From: Thermohalobaculum sp050331395
Lineage (GTDB): Bacteria; Pseudomonadota; Alphaproteobacteria; Rhodobacterales; Rhodobacteraceae
Direction: 5' to 3'
DNA length: 12,211 nucleotides
Assembly: GCA_050331395.1 (NCBI GenBank)
Contig: JBHJGX010000124.1
Coordinates: forward strand, 1 to 12,211
Part shown: positions 1 to 6,166 of the stretch, piece by piece
Layout: each line of letters starts with the position of its first letter
Position numbering within the stretch: the stretch's first letter is position 1
The notes under the pieces: model-generated
What the model saw: the letters and a program-made list of their open reading frames with translations, nothing else
The model's database searches: none
What the model was told of the DNA's origin: nothing
Position numbers and translations under genes: made by a program

Positions 1-3
1 GGT

Positions 4-32
4 GGGCGGGTGGGCCTTCGACGCCCCCGCCC
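4..32 (-). terminator. GC-rich stem-loop after the 67-aa ORF
   Basis: On the plus strand GGGCGG (4-9) pairs with CCGCCC (27-32) and GGGC (12-15) with GCCC (23-26). This makes a 10-bp stem with a 2-nt bulge and a 7-nt loop. It starts 11 nt beyond the minus-strand stop of the 67-aa ORF, so it could end the crtI-crtB-tspO-ORF transcript. No T-tract can be seen because the window ends here. The pairing is read directly; the terminator role is inferred. Confidence 0.35.
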
Positions 33-43
33 GGGCCCGCGTC

Positions 44-247
44 TCAGCCGTCTGCCTCGCCGTCCTCGGTGCCGCGACGGCCCCGCGCATCCGCCGCCAG
101 GGACGAGGGACGCCCTTTCGCGTCCGGATCCCGATCCTTCGAGACTGCACGGATCTGGCTCCAGCCGAACCAGATCACGAACCCGAACCAGAGCACCAGT
201 TGACTGAGGACGAAAGCCTGGTCGGAGAGGAAGGGCTCGAGTTCCAT
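44..247 (-). CDS. Small single-pass membrane protein, 67 aa, coupled to tspO
   Basis: I do not recognise a family. The ORF starts with ATG at 247-245. That A is also the last base of the tspO TGA, giving the TGATG overlap typical of translational coupling. Residues 1-9 are acidic and polar. Residues 10-30 form one very hydrophobic segment rich in Trp and Phe (VLWFGFVIWFGW in the middle). Residues 31-67 are charged, with Arg/Lys/Asp/Glu, and would probably be cytoplasmic. The tail is low-complexity and could drift freely. The ORF would be co-transcribed with crtI, crtB and tspO and may act in the same membrane, but its function is unknown. Support comes from the overlap and the clear membrane segment followed by a charged tail, which is not what a random shadow frame usually gives. 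Confidence 0.6.
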   Translation of the reverse strand: MELEPFLSDQAFVLSQLVLWFGFVIWFGWSQIRAVSKDRDPDAKGRPSSLAADARGRRGTEDGEADG

Positions 248-732
248 CAAGCCGCCATCTCGCGGGAATTCGGGTTCAGTCGCATAACCTGATAATTGAG
301 AGCGGCCGCGATCGTCACCCACACGAGGTAGGGAACCAGCAATAGCGCCGCGATCACGCTCACTGGCCAGAATACCGCAATATTGGCGGCAACGCCGAGC
401 CAGAGCGCGATCACCCCGACCATTCCCAGATCCGGACGTTTCAAACCGAAGAAAAGCGGCGACCAGGCCGCGTTCAAGACGAGCTGAAGGCCCCAGACCA
501 CCATCGGCCAGAACGCTGCGCCCGGCTCCGCCGTGATCCAGACCAAATACCCCGCGGCGGCGATCATGCCGTAGAGCACCATCCAGACGACCGGAAAGAC
601 CCAGTTCGGCGGGTTCCAGGACGGTTTGCGCAGATTTTCGTACCACTCGCCCGGAGCGAAGAAGGCGCCCGACATCGCCGCGCCGAAGCAGGCGGCGATG
701 AAGACGAAGAGCGACCAGGAGAATTCGAACAT
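247..732 (-). CDS. tspO: TspO/MBR family tryptophan-rich sensory protein (CrtK)
   Basis: A 161-residue integral membrane protein, the usual size for TspO/CrtK, with five predicted transmembrane helices. Family signatures are visible: W30-Y31 followed by the KPSW/PP block (residues 36-42), LN-x2-WSPLFFG (86-96) and PYLVWVTIAAALN (134-146). Family members bind tetrapyrroles; in Rhodobacter sphaeroides TspO sits in the outer membrane and down-regulates photopigment gene expression under oxygen. The ATG at 732-730 is preceded by GGAGG with a 5-nt spacer, so the start is secure. It lies 89 nt downstream of crtB on the same strand, the crtI-crtB-tspO order known from purple bacteria, and its stop overlaps the next ORF. 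The gap before it may hold a promoter of its own, but I see no convincing one. Confidence 0.95.
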   Translation of the reverse strand: MFEFSWSLFVFIAACFGAAMSGAFFAPGEWYENLRKPSWNPPNWVFPVVWMVLYGMIAAAGYLVWITAEPGAAFWPMVVWGLQLVLNAAWSPLFFGLKRPDLGMVGVIALWLGVAANIAVFWPVSVIAALLLVPYLVWVTIAAALNYQVMRLNPNSREMAA

Positions 733-821
733 GCCAGCCTCCGATTAGGGTTGCGGCGAAGGTAGCACGAACCGTCCGGGGATCGATCCGGCTGAGCCGG
801 CGCTCGGCCCGGCGGCAGAGG

Positions 822-1877
822 TCAGGACCGCGAGGCGATCGGGGCGGCCCGCGCGGCCCGGTCGCGCCGCTCGAGCTCGGCGAAGAGATCGATCACCCCG
901 AGTGCCTTATCGCTCAAGCTTCGCTCGGGCGCGACCTCGCGCATGGCGGCGGTCACGAGATAGGCGCATTCGGGCAGGGCCGGCGCCGCGAGCGCGGCGG
1001 TGTCGACCCGCGGATAGGCGGCGACCCGGACCGCCCGGGCGGCGAGCGCGAGTTTTCGCGCCTTGGGCACGACTGCCCGGCGGGTCACGCTGTCATAACC
1101 GTTCCGCGCGACCTCGGCGCCGATTTCGCCGTAGAGCAACCGCGCGGCGAAAATCGCCGGACGGCAATCGGCCGGCAATCGGGCGATCCCGGCCTCGGCG
1201 CGGGCATAGAGCCGGTCTGCCTCGACGAGGAGCCGCGCGAGGATCCGGGCCATGGCAGGCGAGGGAACCGGCGCGGCGACAAGGGCGGCCGGGTCGATCC
1301 GCTCCTCCGCAAGCCAGTCGAGCGGCAGATAGATGCGGCCGGTCCGCGCGTCCTCGCCCACATCGCGGGCGATGTTCGTCAGTTGCATCGCCGCGCCGAG
1401 ATCGGTCGCGCGCGCAAGCAGCGCTTCGCTGCGTGCGCCCATCAGCACGGCCATCATGCCCCCGACTGCGCCGGCGACCCGCGCCGCATAGGCCCGAAGC
1501 TCCGGCAGCGTTCGGTAACGCCGGCCGTCCGCGTCCCAGTCGAAACCCTCGATCAGCGCGCCGGGCAGCGTCTTCGGCAGCTCAAGCCGCTCGACGGTGC
1601 GGGCGAAGGCCCGGTCGGCGGCGGTGTTCTCTGGCCGGCCGTCATAGACCCGGTCGAGCCGGCGCGCGAGGCGGGCGACGGCGGCTTTCGGGTCGCGGGT
1701 GTCCAGATCGACCGCATCGTCGGCCAACCGGCAGAACGCATAGATCGCGTGGGCCGGCGCCCGCAGCCGTTTGGGCAGGAACCGCCCGGCCGCGTGGAAG
1801 GAATGCGAGCCGTGCCGGATCGCCTCGGCGCAGGCGGCGAAATCCGCCTCCGCCGCGTCAGACCAGGGTTTTGCCAT
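822..1877 (-). CDS. crtB: 15-cis-phytoene synthase CrtB
   Basis: Squalene/phytoene synthase family. It condenses two geranylgeranyl diphosphates to prephytoene diphosphate and then phytoene, the first committed carotenoid step, at the membrane surface. The 351-residue length fits. Visible motifs: GSHSF near residue 23, the first Asp-rich motif DDAVD (53-57), and the second, QLTNIARDVGED (165-176), which together bind Mg-diphosphate. YLPLDWL (183-189) also fits the family. I chose the ATG at 1877-1875 because the protein then begins just before the conserved GSxSF region. The longer reading (from 1952) adds 25 residues lying wholly inside crtI and rich in Pro/Ser. The start overlaps the end of crtI by 20 nt, and no good Shine-Dalgarno is present, so translation is probably coupled to crtI. 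Confidence 0.95.
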   Translation of the reverse strand: MAKPWSDAAEADFAACAEAIRHGSHSFHAAGRFLPKRLRAPAHAIYAFCRLADDAVDLDTRDPKAAVARLARRLDRVYDGRPENTAADRAFARTVERLELPKTLPGALIEGFDWDADGRRYRTLPELRAYAARVAGAVGGMMAVLMGARSEALLARATDLGAAMQLTNIARDVGEDARTGRIYLPLDWLAEERIDPAALVAAPVPSPAMARILARLLVEADRLYARAEAGIARLPADCRPAIFAARLLYGEIGAEVARNGYDSVTRRAVVPKARKLALAARAVRVAAYPRVDTAALAAPALPECAYLVTAAMREVAPERSLSDKALGVIDLFAELERRDRAARAAPIASRS

Positions 1878-3426
1878 GGGGAACCACGCTGTCGAGGAGG
1901 AGCGCCGAGGTGACGACGCCGGGCAGGCCTGCGCCCGGATGGGTGCCGGCACCGACCAGATAAAGCCCGTCCAACTCTTCGGACCGGTTGTGCGGCCGGA
2001 ACCAGGCGCTTTGGAAAAGCCGCGGCTCGAGGGAGAAGCCCGCGCCGAGGGGCGAACGGTAGCGGTCGCGGAAGTCCTCGGGCGTCATCTCGAGCTCGGA
2101 GACGATGTGGCGGCTCAGCCCTGGCAACACGGTCGCCTCAAGGCGCTCGGTGATCTGACGCTTGATCCGGCCGCGCTCGGCCGACCAGTCGTGACCGTGG
2201 CCGAGATGCGGCACCGGGGCGAGGACGTAGAAGGCATCGCAGCCCTCGGGCGCGACCGAGGGGTCGGTCGCCGACGGGCGGTGCAGATAAAGGCTCAGAT
2301 CGTCGGCAAGGCGGCCGGTGCGGAAGATGTCCCGGATCAGTTCCCGATAGCGCGGGCCCATGAGAATCGTGTGGTGATCGACCGCGTCCCAACGCCGGTC
2401 GGTGCCGAAATACCAGACATAGAGGCTCATGGAATAAGCCGCCCGGCCGAGGCGCGCATCGGTCCAGCGCCGGCGCGTATGGCCGCGGAGGAGATGGCCG
2501 TAGGTCCAGGCGACGTCGGCGTTCGAGACGACGATCTCGGCGCGGCGTTCGGCACCCGAGGCGAGGCGCACGCCTGCAGCACGGCCGTTCTCGACGAGGA
2601 TCTCGTCGACCTCTTGGCCATAATGGATCTGCGCGCCCTGGCGCTCGGCGAGATCGGCGACGGCGCGGGCGAGCGCATTCGTCCCGCCCATGGCGTAATG
2701 CACACCGAACGCGGCTTCGAGAAAGCTGACGAGGCAGTACATCGATGTGACTACCGTCGGGTCGCCCCCGATGAAGAGCGGATGGAAGCTCATCGCCTGG
2801 CGGAGCCGCGGGTCGCGCATCGCTGCCGCCGCCGCGCCCCAGACCGAGCGGTCGGCCCGCAGCCGCGCGAGATCGTAGAGCCAGGGCACCATGTCGGCCA
2901 CGCGCTCGAAGGGGATCGTTCCCATGCCCTCGAAACCGATGCGATACCGCGCGCGGGCGGTCGCGACGAACCGGTCGAAGCCCGCGACATCACCGGGCGA
3001 GAGACGGGCGACCTCGGCGCGCATGGCATCCGGATCGCGGCGCGCGGCAAAGGTCTCCCCGTCGTCGAAGCGGATCCGGTAGAAGGGATCGAGCGGGGCG
3101 AGCGTCACATGGTCGGCCATGCGCTCGCCGGCGGCGGTCCAGAGATCCTCGAAGAGCTTGGGGACCGTGACGATGGTGGGGCCCGCGTCGAACACGAAAC
3201 CGTCCTGGCGAAAGGCCGTGCCGCGGCCGCCCGGCCCGTCGAGCCGGTCGAGCACGGTGACCGCGTAACCCCGGAGCGAGAGGCGGACGGCGGCGGCGAG
3301 CCCGCCGAAGCCCGCACCGATCACGATCGCCCGGGGGCGCGCGGGCAGCGAGGGGCGCGGGGCGGCGCCTGTGAGGCGGGGGAGATCGGGAGCGTCAGGA
3401 CGCGTGGACCGGGTCTTTGTCAACAT
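1858..3426 (-). CDS. crtI: Phytoene desaturase CrtI
   Basis: FAD-dependent desaturase that converts phytoene stepwise to neurosporene (or lycopene, depending on the organism), feeding the spheroidene branch. The product is 522 residues, normal for the family. The N-terminal dinucleotide fold is clear: GAGFGG (37-42), an acidic residue ending strand 2 (D60), and PGGRG (65-69). The bacterial CrtI signature is present near the C-terminus as VGAGTHPG (491-498). Internal blocks such as SFHPLFIGGDP and PLGAGFSLEPR match Rhodobacter CrtI as I remember it. The N-terminal 30 residues before the fold are Pro/Arg-rich and variable. The ATG start has no Shine-Dalgarno and sits inside a PpsR-like palindrome, but I see no better start downstream before the fold. 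It is the first gene of the crtI-crtB-tspO-ORF run and is separated from crtA by repeat-filled DNA. Confidence 0.96.
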   Translation of the reverse strand: MLTKTRSTRPDAPDLPRLTGAAPRPSLPARPRAIVIGAGFGGLAAAVRLSLRGYAVTVLDRLDGPGGRGTAFRQDGFVFDAGPTIVTVPKLFEDLWTAAGERMADHVTLAPLDPFYRIRFDDGETFAARRDPDAMRAEVARLSPGDVAGFDRFVATARARYRIGFEGMGTIPFERVADMVPWLYDLARLRADRSVWGAAAAAMRDPRLRQAMSFHPLFIGGDPTVVTSMYCLVSFLEAAFGVHYAMGGTNALARAVADLAERQGAQIHYGQEVDEILVENGRAAGVRLASGAERRAEIVVSNADVAWTYGHLLRGHTRRRWTDARLGRAAYSMSLYVWYFGTDRRWDAVDHHTILMGPRYRELIRDIFRTGRLADDLSLYLHRPSATDPSVAPEGCDAFYVLAPVPHLGHGHDWSAERGRIKRQITERLEATVLPGLSRHIVSELEMTPEDFRDRYRSPLGAGFSLEPRLFQSAWFRPHNRSEELDGLYLVGAGTHPGAGLPGVVTSALLLDSVVPHGKTLV

Positions 3427-3435
3427 TGCTTGACG
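3418..3435. promoter_or_regulatory. PpsR/CrtJ-like palindrome over the crtI start
   Basis: TGTCAACATTGCTTGACG fits the TGT-N12-ACA consensus of the aerobic repressor PpsR/CrtJ with one mismatch in the last base. TGTCAA and TTGACG form an inverted repeat with 11 of 12 bases symmetric. The crtI ATG (3426-3424 on the minus strand) lies inside the box, so binding could block initiation or early elongation. The match is direct; repressor binding is inferred from the carotenoid context. Confidence 0.6.
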
Positions 3436-3509
3436 CTAGCAGCCGGATGGAGCCTGGGCAAGCGAAACCGACGCGCACGACACGCGCGCCGCAGGCCCGG
3501 CTTCTCGCA
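3436..3509 (-). promoter_or_regulatory. Possible crtI promoter region
   Basis: On the minus strand a TTGCCC hexamer is followed, 17 nt later, by TAGCGT just upstream of the palindrome that covers the crtI start. Spacing suits a sigma-70 promoter, but the -10 match is weak. The transcript would have a very short leader. Included because some promoter must lie between the crtA stop and crtI if crtI is expressed apart from crtA. Confidence 0.25.
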
Positions 3510-3586
3510 GGCGCCGCGCCGGGCCCCGCACGGCTTGGCACGTCTCTGTCCCGCGGCGGGGGGCCGGCATTGCGCCGCTTGGCGGG
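3510..3586 (+). repeat. 78-bp repeat family, copy 1 (plus orientation)
   Basis: Opens with GGCGCCGCGCCGGGCCCCGC and continues through CACGGCTTGGCA, CCCGCGGCGGGG and a closing CGCTTGGCGGG. The same order of blocks recurs at 3728-3883, 5973-6067 and 6167-6243. It lies between crtI and crtA in non-coding DNA. Confidence 0.7.
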
Positions 3587-3727
3587 TTCGAAGACCGATC
3601 TCGCGCGCGATGGCACCAAGCAAAGGCGCACAATGGCACGACGCGAAGGGCCGAAACGTGCGCGGATTAGGGGCTCAGGCGCGGGGGCACGGCAACAAAA
3701 CCAGCGACGGTCGCGGGTCTCGGCCAC
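3587..3727. other. Intergenic spacer between repeat copies 1 and 4
   Basis: About 140 bp between oppositely oriented repeat copies in the crtA-crtI gap. The composition is a little less GC-rich than its surroundings. I find no gene, no clear promoter and no T-tract terminator here. Open frames crossing it are extensions of the repeat or of crtA in other frames. Confidence 0.5.
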
Positions 3728-3804
3728 TTCGCCAAGCGGAGGGATGCCCGCCTCCCCGCCGCGGGCCCAATACCGGCCAAACCGTGCGCGCGTGGGCGCG
3801 GCGG
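3728..3804 (-). repeat. 78-bp repeat family, copy 4 (minus orientation, tandem)
   Basis: Read on the minus strand it starts with a diverged GCCGCGCCCACGCGCGCACGG and ends GGCATCCCTCCGCTTGGCG. It follows copy 3 head-to-tail. The second half (GCGGCGGGGAGGCGGGCA, then CCCTCCGCTTGGCG) is almost identical to copy 3. GGAGG and CCTCC inside it can pair as a small hairpin. Confidence 0.75.
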
Positions 3805-3883
3805 CCCCGCCAAGCGGAGGGTTGCCCGCCTCCCCGCCGCGAGCCCGATACACCCCAAGCCGTGCGGGGCCCGGCGCGGCGCC
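3805..3883 (-). repeat. 78-bp repeat family, copy 3 (minus orientation, tandem)
   Basis: Read on the minus strand it begins GGCGCCGCGCCGGGCCCCGC, 13 nt after the crtA stop, and runs into copy 4 with a period of about 78 bp. Its first 29 bases match copy 1 on the opposite strand almost exactly. Because 78 is a multiple of three, the tandem pair stays open in one frame and mimics a Gly/Ala/Arg/Pro-rich protein repeat. Placement right after crtA would put it in the crtA 3' untranslated region. Confidence 0.8.
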
Positions 3884-3896
3884 TCCCAAAGACCGC

Positions 3897-4694
3897 TCAG
3901 TCCGGCAGCGGTGCGCGTCCCAGCCATCGGCCCTCGGCACCCGTCACACGGAACCGGGCGAACAGCTCTTCGCTGAACCAGTCGCCCGCCCGAACATGGG
4001 CGATCGCCTCGCGGTGCTGGGGCGCAGCATAAGCAAAGCGCCGCATGGCATCCGCATCGGACCAGATCGAGAACGTCACTTGGCGCAACCAAGGCACCTC
4101 GCCCATGCCGATCTTGAAGAGGATCGCGGGCTCGTGCGCGGTCTGGTCGTCGATCGCCGGGGCATCGCGCCAAAAAGCGCGCGCCTTCCAGGGCTTGATA
4201 CTCGCCCGGGTCAGCACGGCGAGCGGCAGCGGTTCGGACGCAGCCCCCGGTGGCACGGCGAAGGGGGCACGGCCGTCCCAGGCCCCGCGGACCCGCACGG
4301 GCTCGAGATGCACGGTGAGATGCTCGACCGCCCGGTCCCGCCAACGCCTGAAGACCGCCTCCGAGGCAAGCCGCGTCCGCGCGATCTCGGCGCAGGGCCA
4401 CGCGGTCAGGATCGCCCAGACGGCCGGGTTCGGGCGCGGCCGAAAGCTCTCTCCGCCCCCTGTGCCGAAGAGCTTGAAGAAGCGCAGATCCGGTATCCGT
4501 GCGAGCGGGGCGCGGGCGAGCGGCATCTGTGCAAACGCCCAGAGCTTCGGGCCGAGCCCGTCGAACCGGAAGACCGACAGGCTGACCGCGGGCGCCGCGC
4601 GGGGATCGGCGGCGGTCTCGGCCGTTTCGACGGTTCCCGAGCGCGCCGCGCCCCCGCCGCTCTCAGACGTCTCTATTCCGCGTCCGTAACGCAT
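3897..4694 (-). CDS. crtA: Spheroidene monooxygenase CrtA
   Basis: A 265-residue protein of the CrtA family, which uses oxygen to turn spheroidene into the red ketocarotenoid spheroidenone, the last step of the pathway under semi-aerobic conditions. Recognisable blocks are SLSVFRFDGLGPKLWAF (38-54), FKLFGTG (73-79), the family core FKIGMGEVPW (193-202) followed by RQVTFSIW, HREAI (227-231), and WFSEELFARF (239-248). Residues 1-36 are a Glu/Ala/Gly-rich extension of low conservation. The ATG at 4694-4692 is supported by GAGGGAG about 8 nt upstream. A perfect TGT-N12-ACA box lies 51 nt upstream of the start. The gene points the same way as crtI and is followed by tandem repeats. In Rhodobacter, crtA is normally divergent from crtI (family knowledge, from memory), so the orientation here is odd. 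Confidence 0.93.
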   Translation of the reverse strand: MRYGRGIETSESGGGAARSGTVETAETAADPRAAPAVSLSVFRFDGLGPKLWAFAQMPLARAPLARIPDLRFFKLFGTGGGESFRPRPNPAVWAILTAWPCAEIARTRLASEAVFRRWRDRAVEHLTVHLEPVRVRGAWDGRAPFAVPPGAASEPLPLAVLTRASIKPWKARAFWRDAPAIDDQTAHEPAILFKIGMGEVPWLRQVTFSIWSDADAMRRFAYAAPQHREAIAHVRAGDWFSEELFARFRVTGAEGRWLGRAPLPD

Positions 4695-4745
4695 GCGCGC
4701 TCTCCCTCAGTCCTGACGCATGAGGTCGTCTGAAAACGCGTCGAC

Positions 4746-4763
4746 TGTCAACTTGACGAGACA
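4746..4763. promoter_or_regulatory. Perfect PpsR/CrtJ box upstream of crtA
   Basis: TGTCAACTTGACGAGACA is an exact TGT-N12-ACA. On the minus strand it contains TTGACA, a consensus -35 hexamer, 46 nt or more from the crtA start, so a bound repressor would mask it. No good -10 is visible 16-18 nt further on. The sequence match is direct; aerobic repression of crtA is inferred from the known PpsR/CrtJ regulon. Confidence 0.7.
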
Positions 4764-5064
4764 GCACAAGGCGATCCCCGAGCGCCCCACGATCAGCCTA
4801 TGGGAGCGCCACCCTCCGCATGCCCTCTTGGCCCTCCTGCGGAACGCTTCGCGTCCGTCCGTTCGCGGAGCGTCGTGCCCGAACAAGGGCCTCGAGATGC
4901 CCGAAGAGGGCCCGCTCCAAGCTGTCGGCCAAGATCGACCGGCGCGAGCGCCCATCGGGGCAAGCGTCGCCGAGCGGCGGTTTGCGCAGCCCGATCGTGT
5001 CGCGCACCGGGATCGCCTGCGCCGCCGTGGAAACGGCCGAGGCCGCCTCGGCCGCGGTCTTGGG
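4764..5064. other. Unassigned segment between the crtA control region and the IS remnant
   Basis: About 300 bp with no gene I can support. The minus-strand frame that carries the transposase C-terminus stays open to 4798, but beyond 5065 the translation (Ala/Ser/Arg-rich) matches no transposase block I know. It may be the decayed IS end, older flanking DNA, or a remnant of a neighbouring gene. I see no trace of bchI, which often lies beside crtA in related clusters. A 21-bp palindrome sits at 5034-5054. Confidence 0.4.
5034..5054. repeat. Perfect 21-bp interrupted palindrome
   Basis: CGGCCGAGGC (5034-5043), one central C, then GCCTCGGCCG (5045-5054): ten perfectly paired bases around one base. 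It lies 11 bp beyond the last recognisable transposase codon. It could be a protein-binding palindrome or part of the old IS end. The 1-nt centre is too tight for an ordinary RNA hairpin without opening inner pairs. Confidence 0.6.
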
Positions 5065-5804
5065 TCCGAGCCCCATCCGGATTGTGGCGAACTGGACGGA
5101 GGCCTGGAAACCGGCGCTTCGATGGGCTTTTCGGGTTGCGGCAGCGCGGACGTGTTCAGCTCTCTCGACAAACCTCTCCACCGAAATGCACGGACGATAA
5201 AGCCCCCCGGTTCAGGAAGCGATGCGCTTCCCGGTCGACAGCGGGCGGATCCAGCCGCCAGCGCCGCGGTCTTTCCATCTTGTGCGCGGACCATCGCTGT
5301 CGGAGGCGCGGTCAGCCTAAAGGATGTGCCCGGCTAGCACGGTCTCGAACCGATCCGCAGCCGAGCGTGCGCTGTGGGTTTGTCCGAACGTGAGTTTCCG
5401 GCAGATCGGGGGACCCTGAGCCCACCGGAACGTGGATCATTGTGGTCACCCGCTGCGCAAGCGATCTATGCAATCGGATCGCGCACCAGTTTTCTCCCTC
5501 TGCGGCGCGCGGCTGGACGCCCATCGTCGAGCTTTCAATATTTCGAATTGGGCATCGTAGATGTCTGGAGAAACGTACAGAAGCGCTTATCATGGCCTCT
5601 CCGACGCCACTTTCAAAGCGGTTCCCGCGGGTCGTATGCGGCCCGTACTGCGCCGGGATGTCCGCCCACGGCGCCCATGCGCACCCGCCAGAAGATGCCG
5701 TTCGGCACCCGGCGGTCATTCGCACGCTCCTGGCCCCGAACCGTCCTGGGCAAGAGCGGCCGGATCACCGACCCCTTAAACGCCCTGAGCTCGAACCGCG
5801 CCAT
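5065..5804 (-). pseudogene. Decayed IS5-family transposase
   Basis: Three minus-strand frames joined in order give nearly a whole IS5-type transposase of about 247 codons. Frame A (ATG 5804 to about 5669) has MARFELRAF, IRPLLP and NDRRVPNGIFWR. Frame B (about 5668 to 5405) has PWADIPAQYGPHTT at its start (the usual GAPWxDLPxxYGPxTT block), IESST where the first catalytic Asp motif IDSST belongs, and a degraded RSRGGLTTKIH. Frame C (about 5400 to 5065) has LTFGQTHS, ADRASDSD (second catalytic Asp), LYRPCISVERF (catalytic Glu) and ATRKAHRSAGFQASVQFATIR, which fits the ATRYDK...NFLAxVQLASIR block. Breaks: a shift near 5669, a shift near 5403, TAG at 5319-5317 and TGA at 5214-5212. The first Asp is changed to Glu. 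No terminal inverted repeats or target duplications can be made out, so the insertion is old and inactive. Confidence 0.85.
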
Positions 5805-5972
5805 GCCTGACCCTTTGCCCCTTCGGATCAACAAAGCAGAGAAGGCGCCCGCTGGGACGTGCCTTGATGGGTCTGCGACCCGCGGATGCCGCCCTCCGGG
5901 TCGGAGGCGGCGCCCCCGTCCGCCATCACTCGCGCAATCCGGCTGCCGGGGGGCCTCGATGAAAAGCGATGT
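5805..5972. other. Non-coding stretch upstream of the IS remnant
   Basis: No gene is supported here. It holds one strong hairpin (5888-5911) and leads into the next block of 78-bp repeats. The open frames across it read into the repeats or the transposase in the wrong phase. Confidence 0.5.
5888..5911. repeat. Strong GC hairpin, loop GGT
   Basis: GCCGCCCTCCG (5888-5898) pairs with CGGAGGCGGC (5902-5911) around a 3-nt loop, ten base pairs with one bulged C. There is no T-tract on either side. It could be a Rho-assisted terminator for a lost gene or part of the decayed IS end. Confidence 0.45.
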
Positions 5973-6050
5973 GCCAAGGCGCCGCGCCGTCCCACGCACC
6001 GCTTGGCAGGCCTTTCGCCCGCGGCGGGGTGGCAAACATCGCTCGGTGTG
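5973..6050 (+). repeat. 78-bp repeat family, copy 2 (plus orientation)
   Basis: Begins GCCAAGGCGCCGCGCCG and continues with CGCACCGCTTGGCA and CCCGCGGCGGGG in the same order as copy 1. GCCAAG (5973-5978) and CTTGGC (6002-6007) form an inverted repeat inside it. The opening 17 bases recur exactly 78 bp later, which fixes the period. Confidence 0.75.
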
Positions 6051-6068
6051 GCCAAGGCGCCGCGCCGG
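6051..6068 (+). repeat. 78-bp repeat family, truncated tandem copy
   Basis: The first 17 bases, GCCAAGGCGCCGCGCCG, repeat the start of copy 2 exactly; the similarity fades soon afterwards. It looks like a truncated or heavily diverged second tandem unit. Confidence 0.6.
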
Positions 6069-6166
6069 AGATCGCTCCACGGGCGCGACCGACCGACTAC
6101 GGGGCCGAGCCACGCGCTCGGTCCTCGAGGTCACGGCCCCCTGCATGCCGCGGGCGGCGAGGCAAT
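6069..6166. other. Spacer between opposed repeat copies
   Basis: About 100 bp between the plus-oriented tandem and the minus-oriented copy. No gene, promoter or terminator is recognisable. Confidence 0.45.

Noticed and set aside
2..292. A 96-codon plus-strand ORF at the window edge
   Set aside because: It is opposite the tspO end and the coupled 67-aa ORF, and its composition is that of a shadow frame.
3728..3883. Tandem repeats as a CRISPR array
   Set aside because: The units are 77-79 bp and similar along their whole length, with no alternating unique spacers and no cas genes nearby.
3395..3940. A minus-strand ORF with an apparent 26-residue protein repeat
   Set aside because: The protein repeat is the translated tandem DNA repeat (copies 3 and 4). 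The ORF overlaps the start of crtI and the end of crtA in another frame and has no ribosome-binding site or known domain.
1771..4032. A 753-codon open frame on the plus strand
   Set aside because: It lies opposite crtI and crtB, which are identified by family motifs. Its translation is low-complexity Arg/Ala/Gly/Glu with no domain, the usual product of high-GC antisense frames.
3417..4733. A 438-codon plus-strand open frame through the repeats and opposite crtA
   Set aside because: It is antisense to crtA and gains its Gly/Ala/Pro/Arg repeats from the 78-bp DNA repeat, whose length happens to be a multiple of three.
5442..5810. A 122-codon plus-strand ORF
   Set aside because: It is antisense to the reconstructed IS5 transposase, whose conserved blocks on the minus strand explain this stretch.
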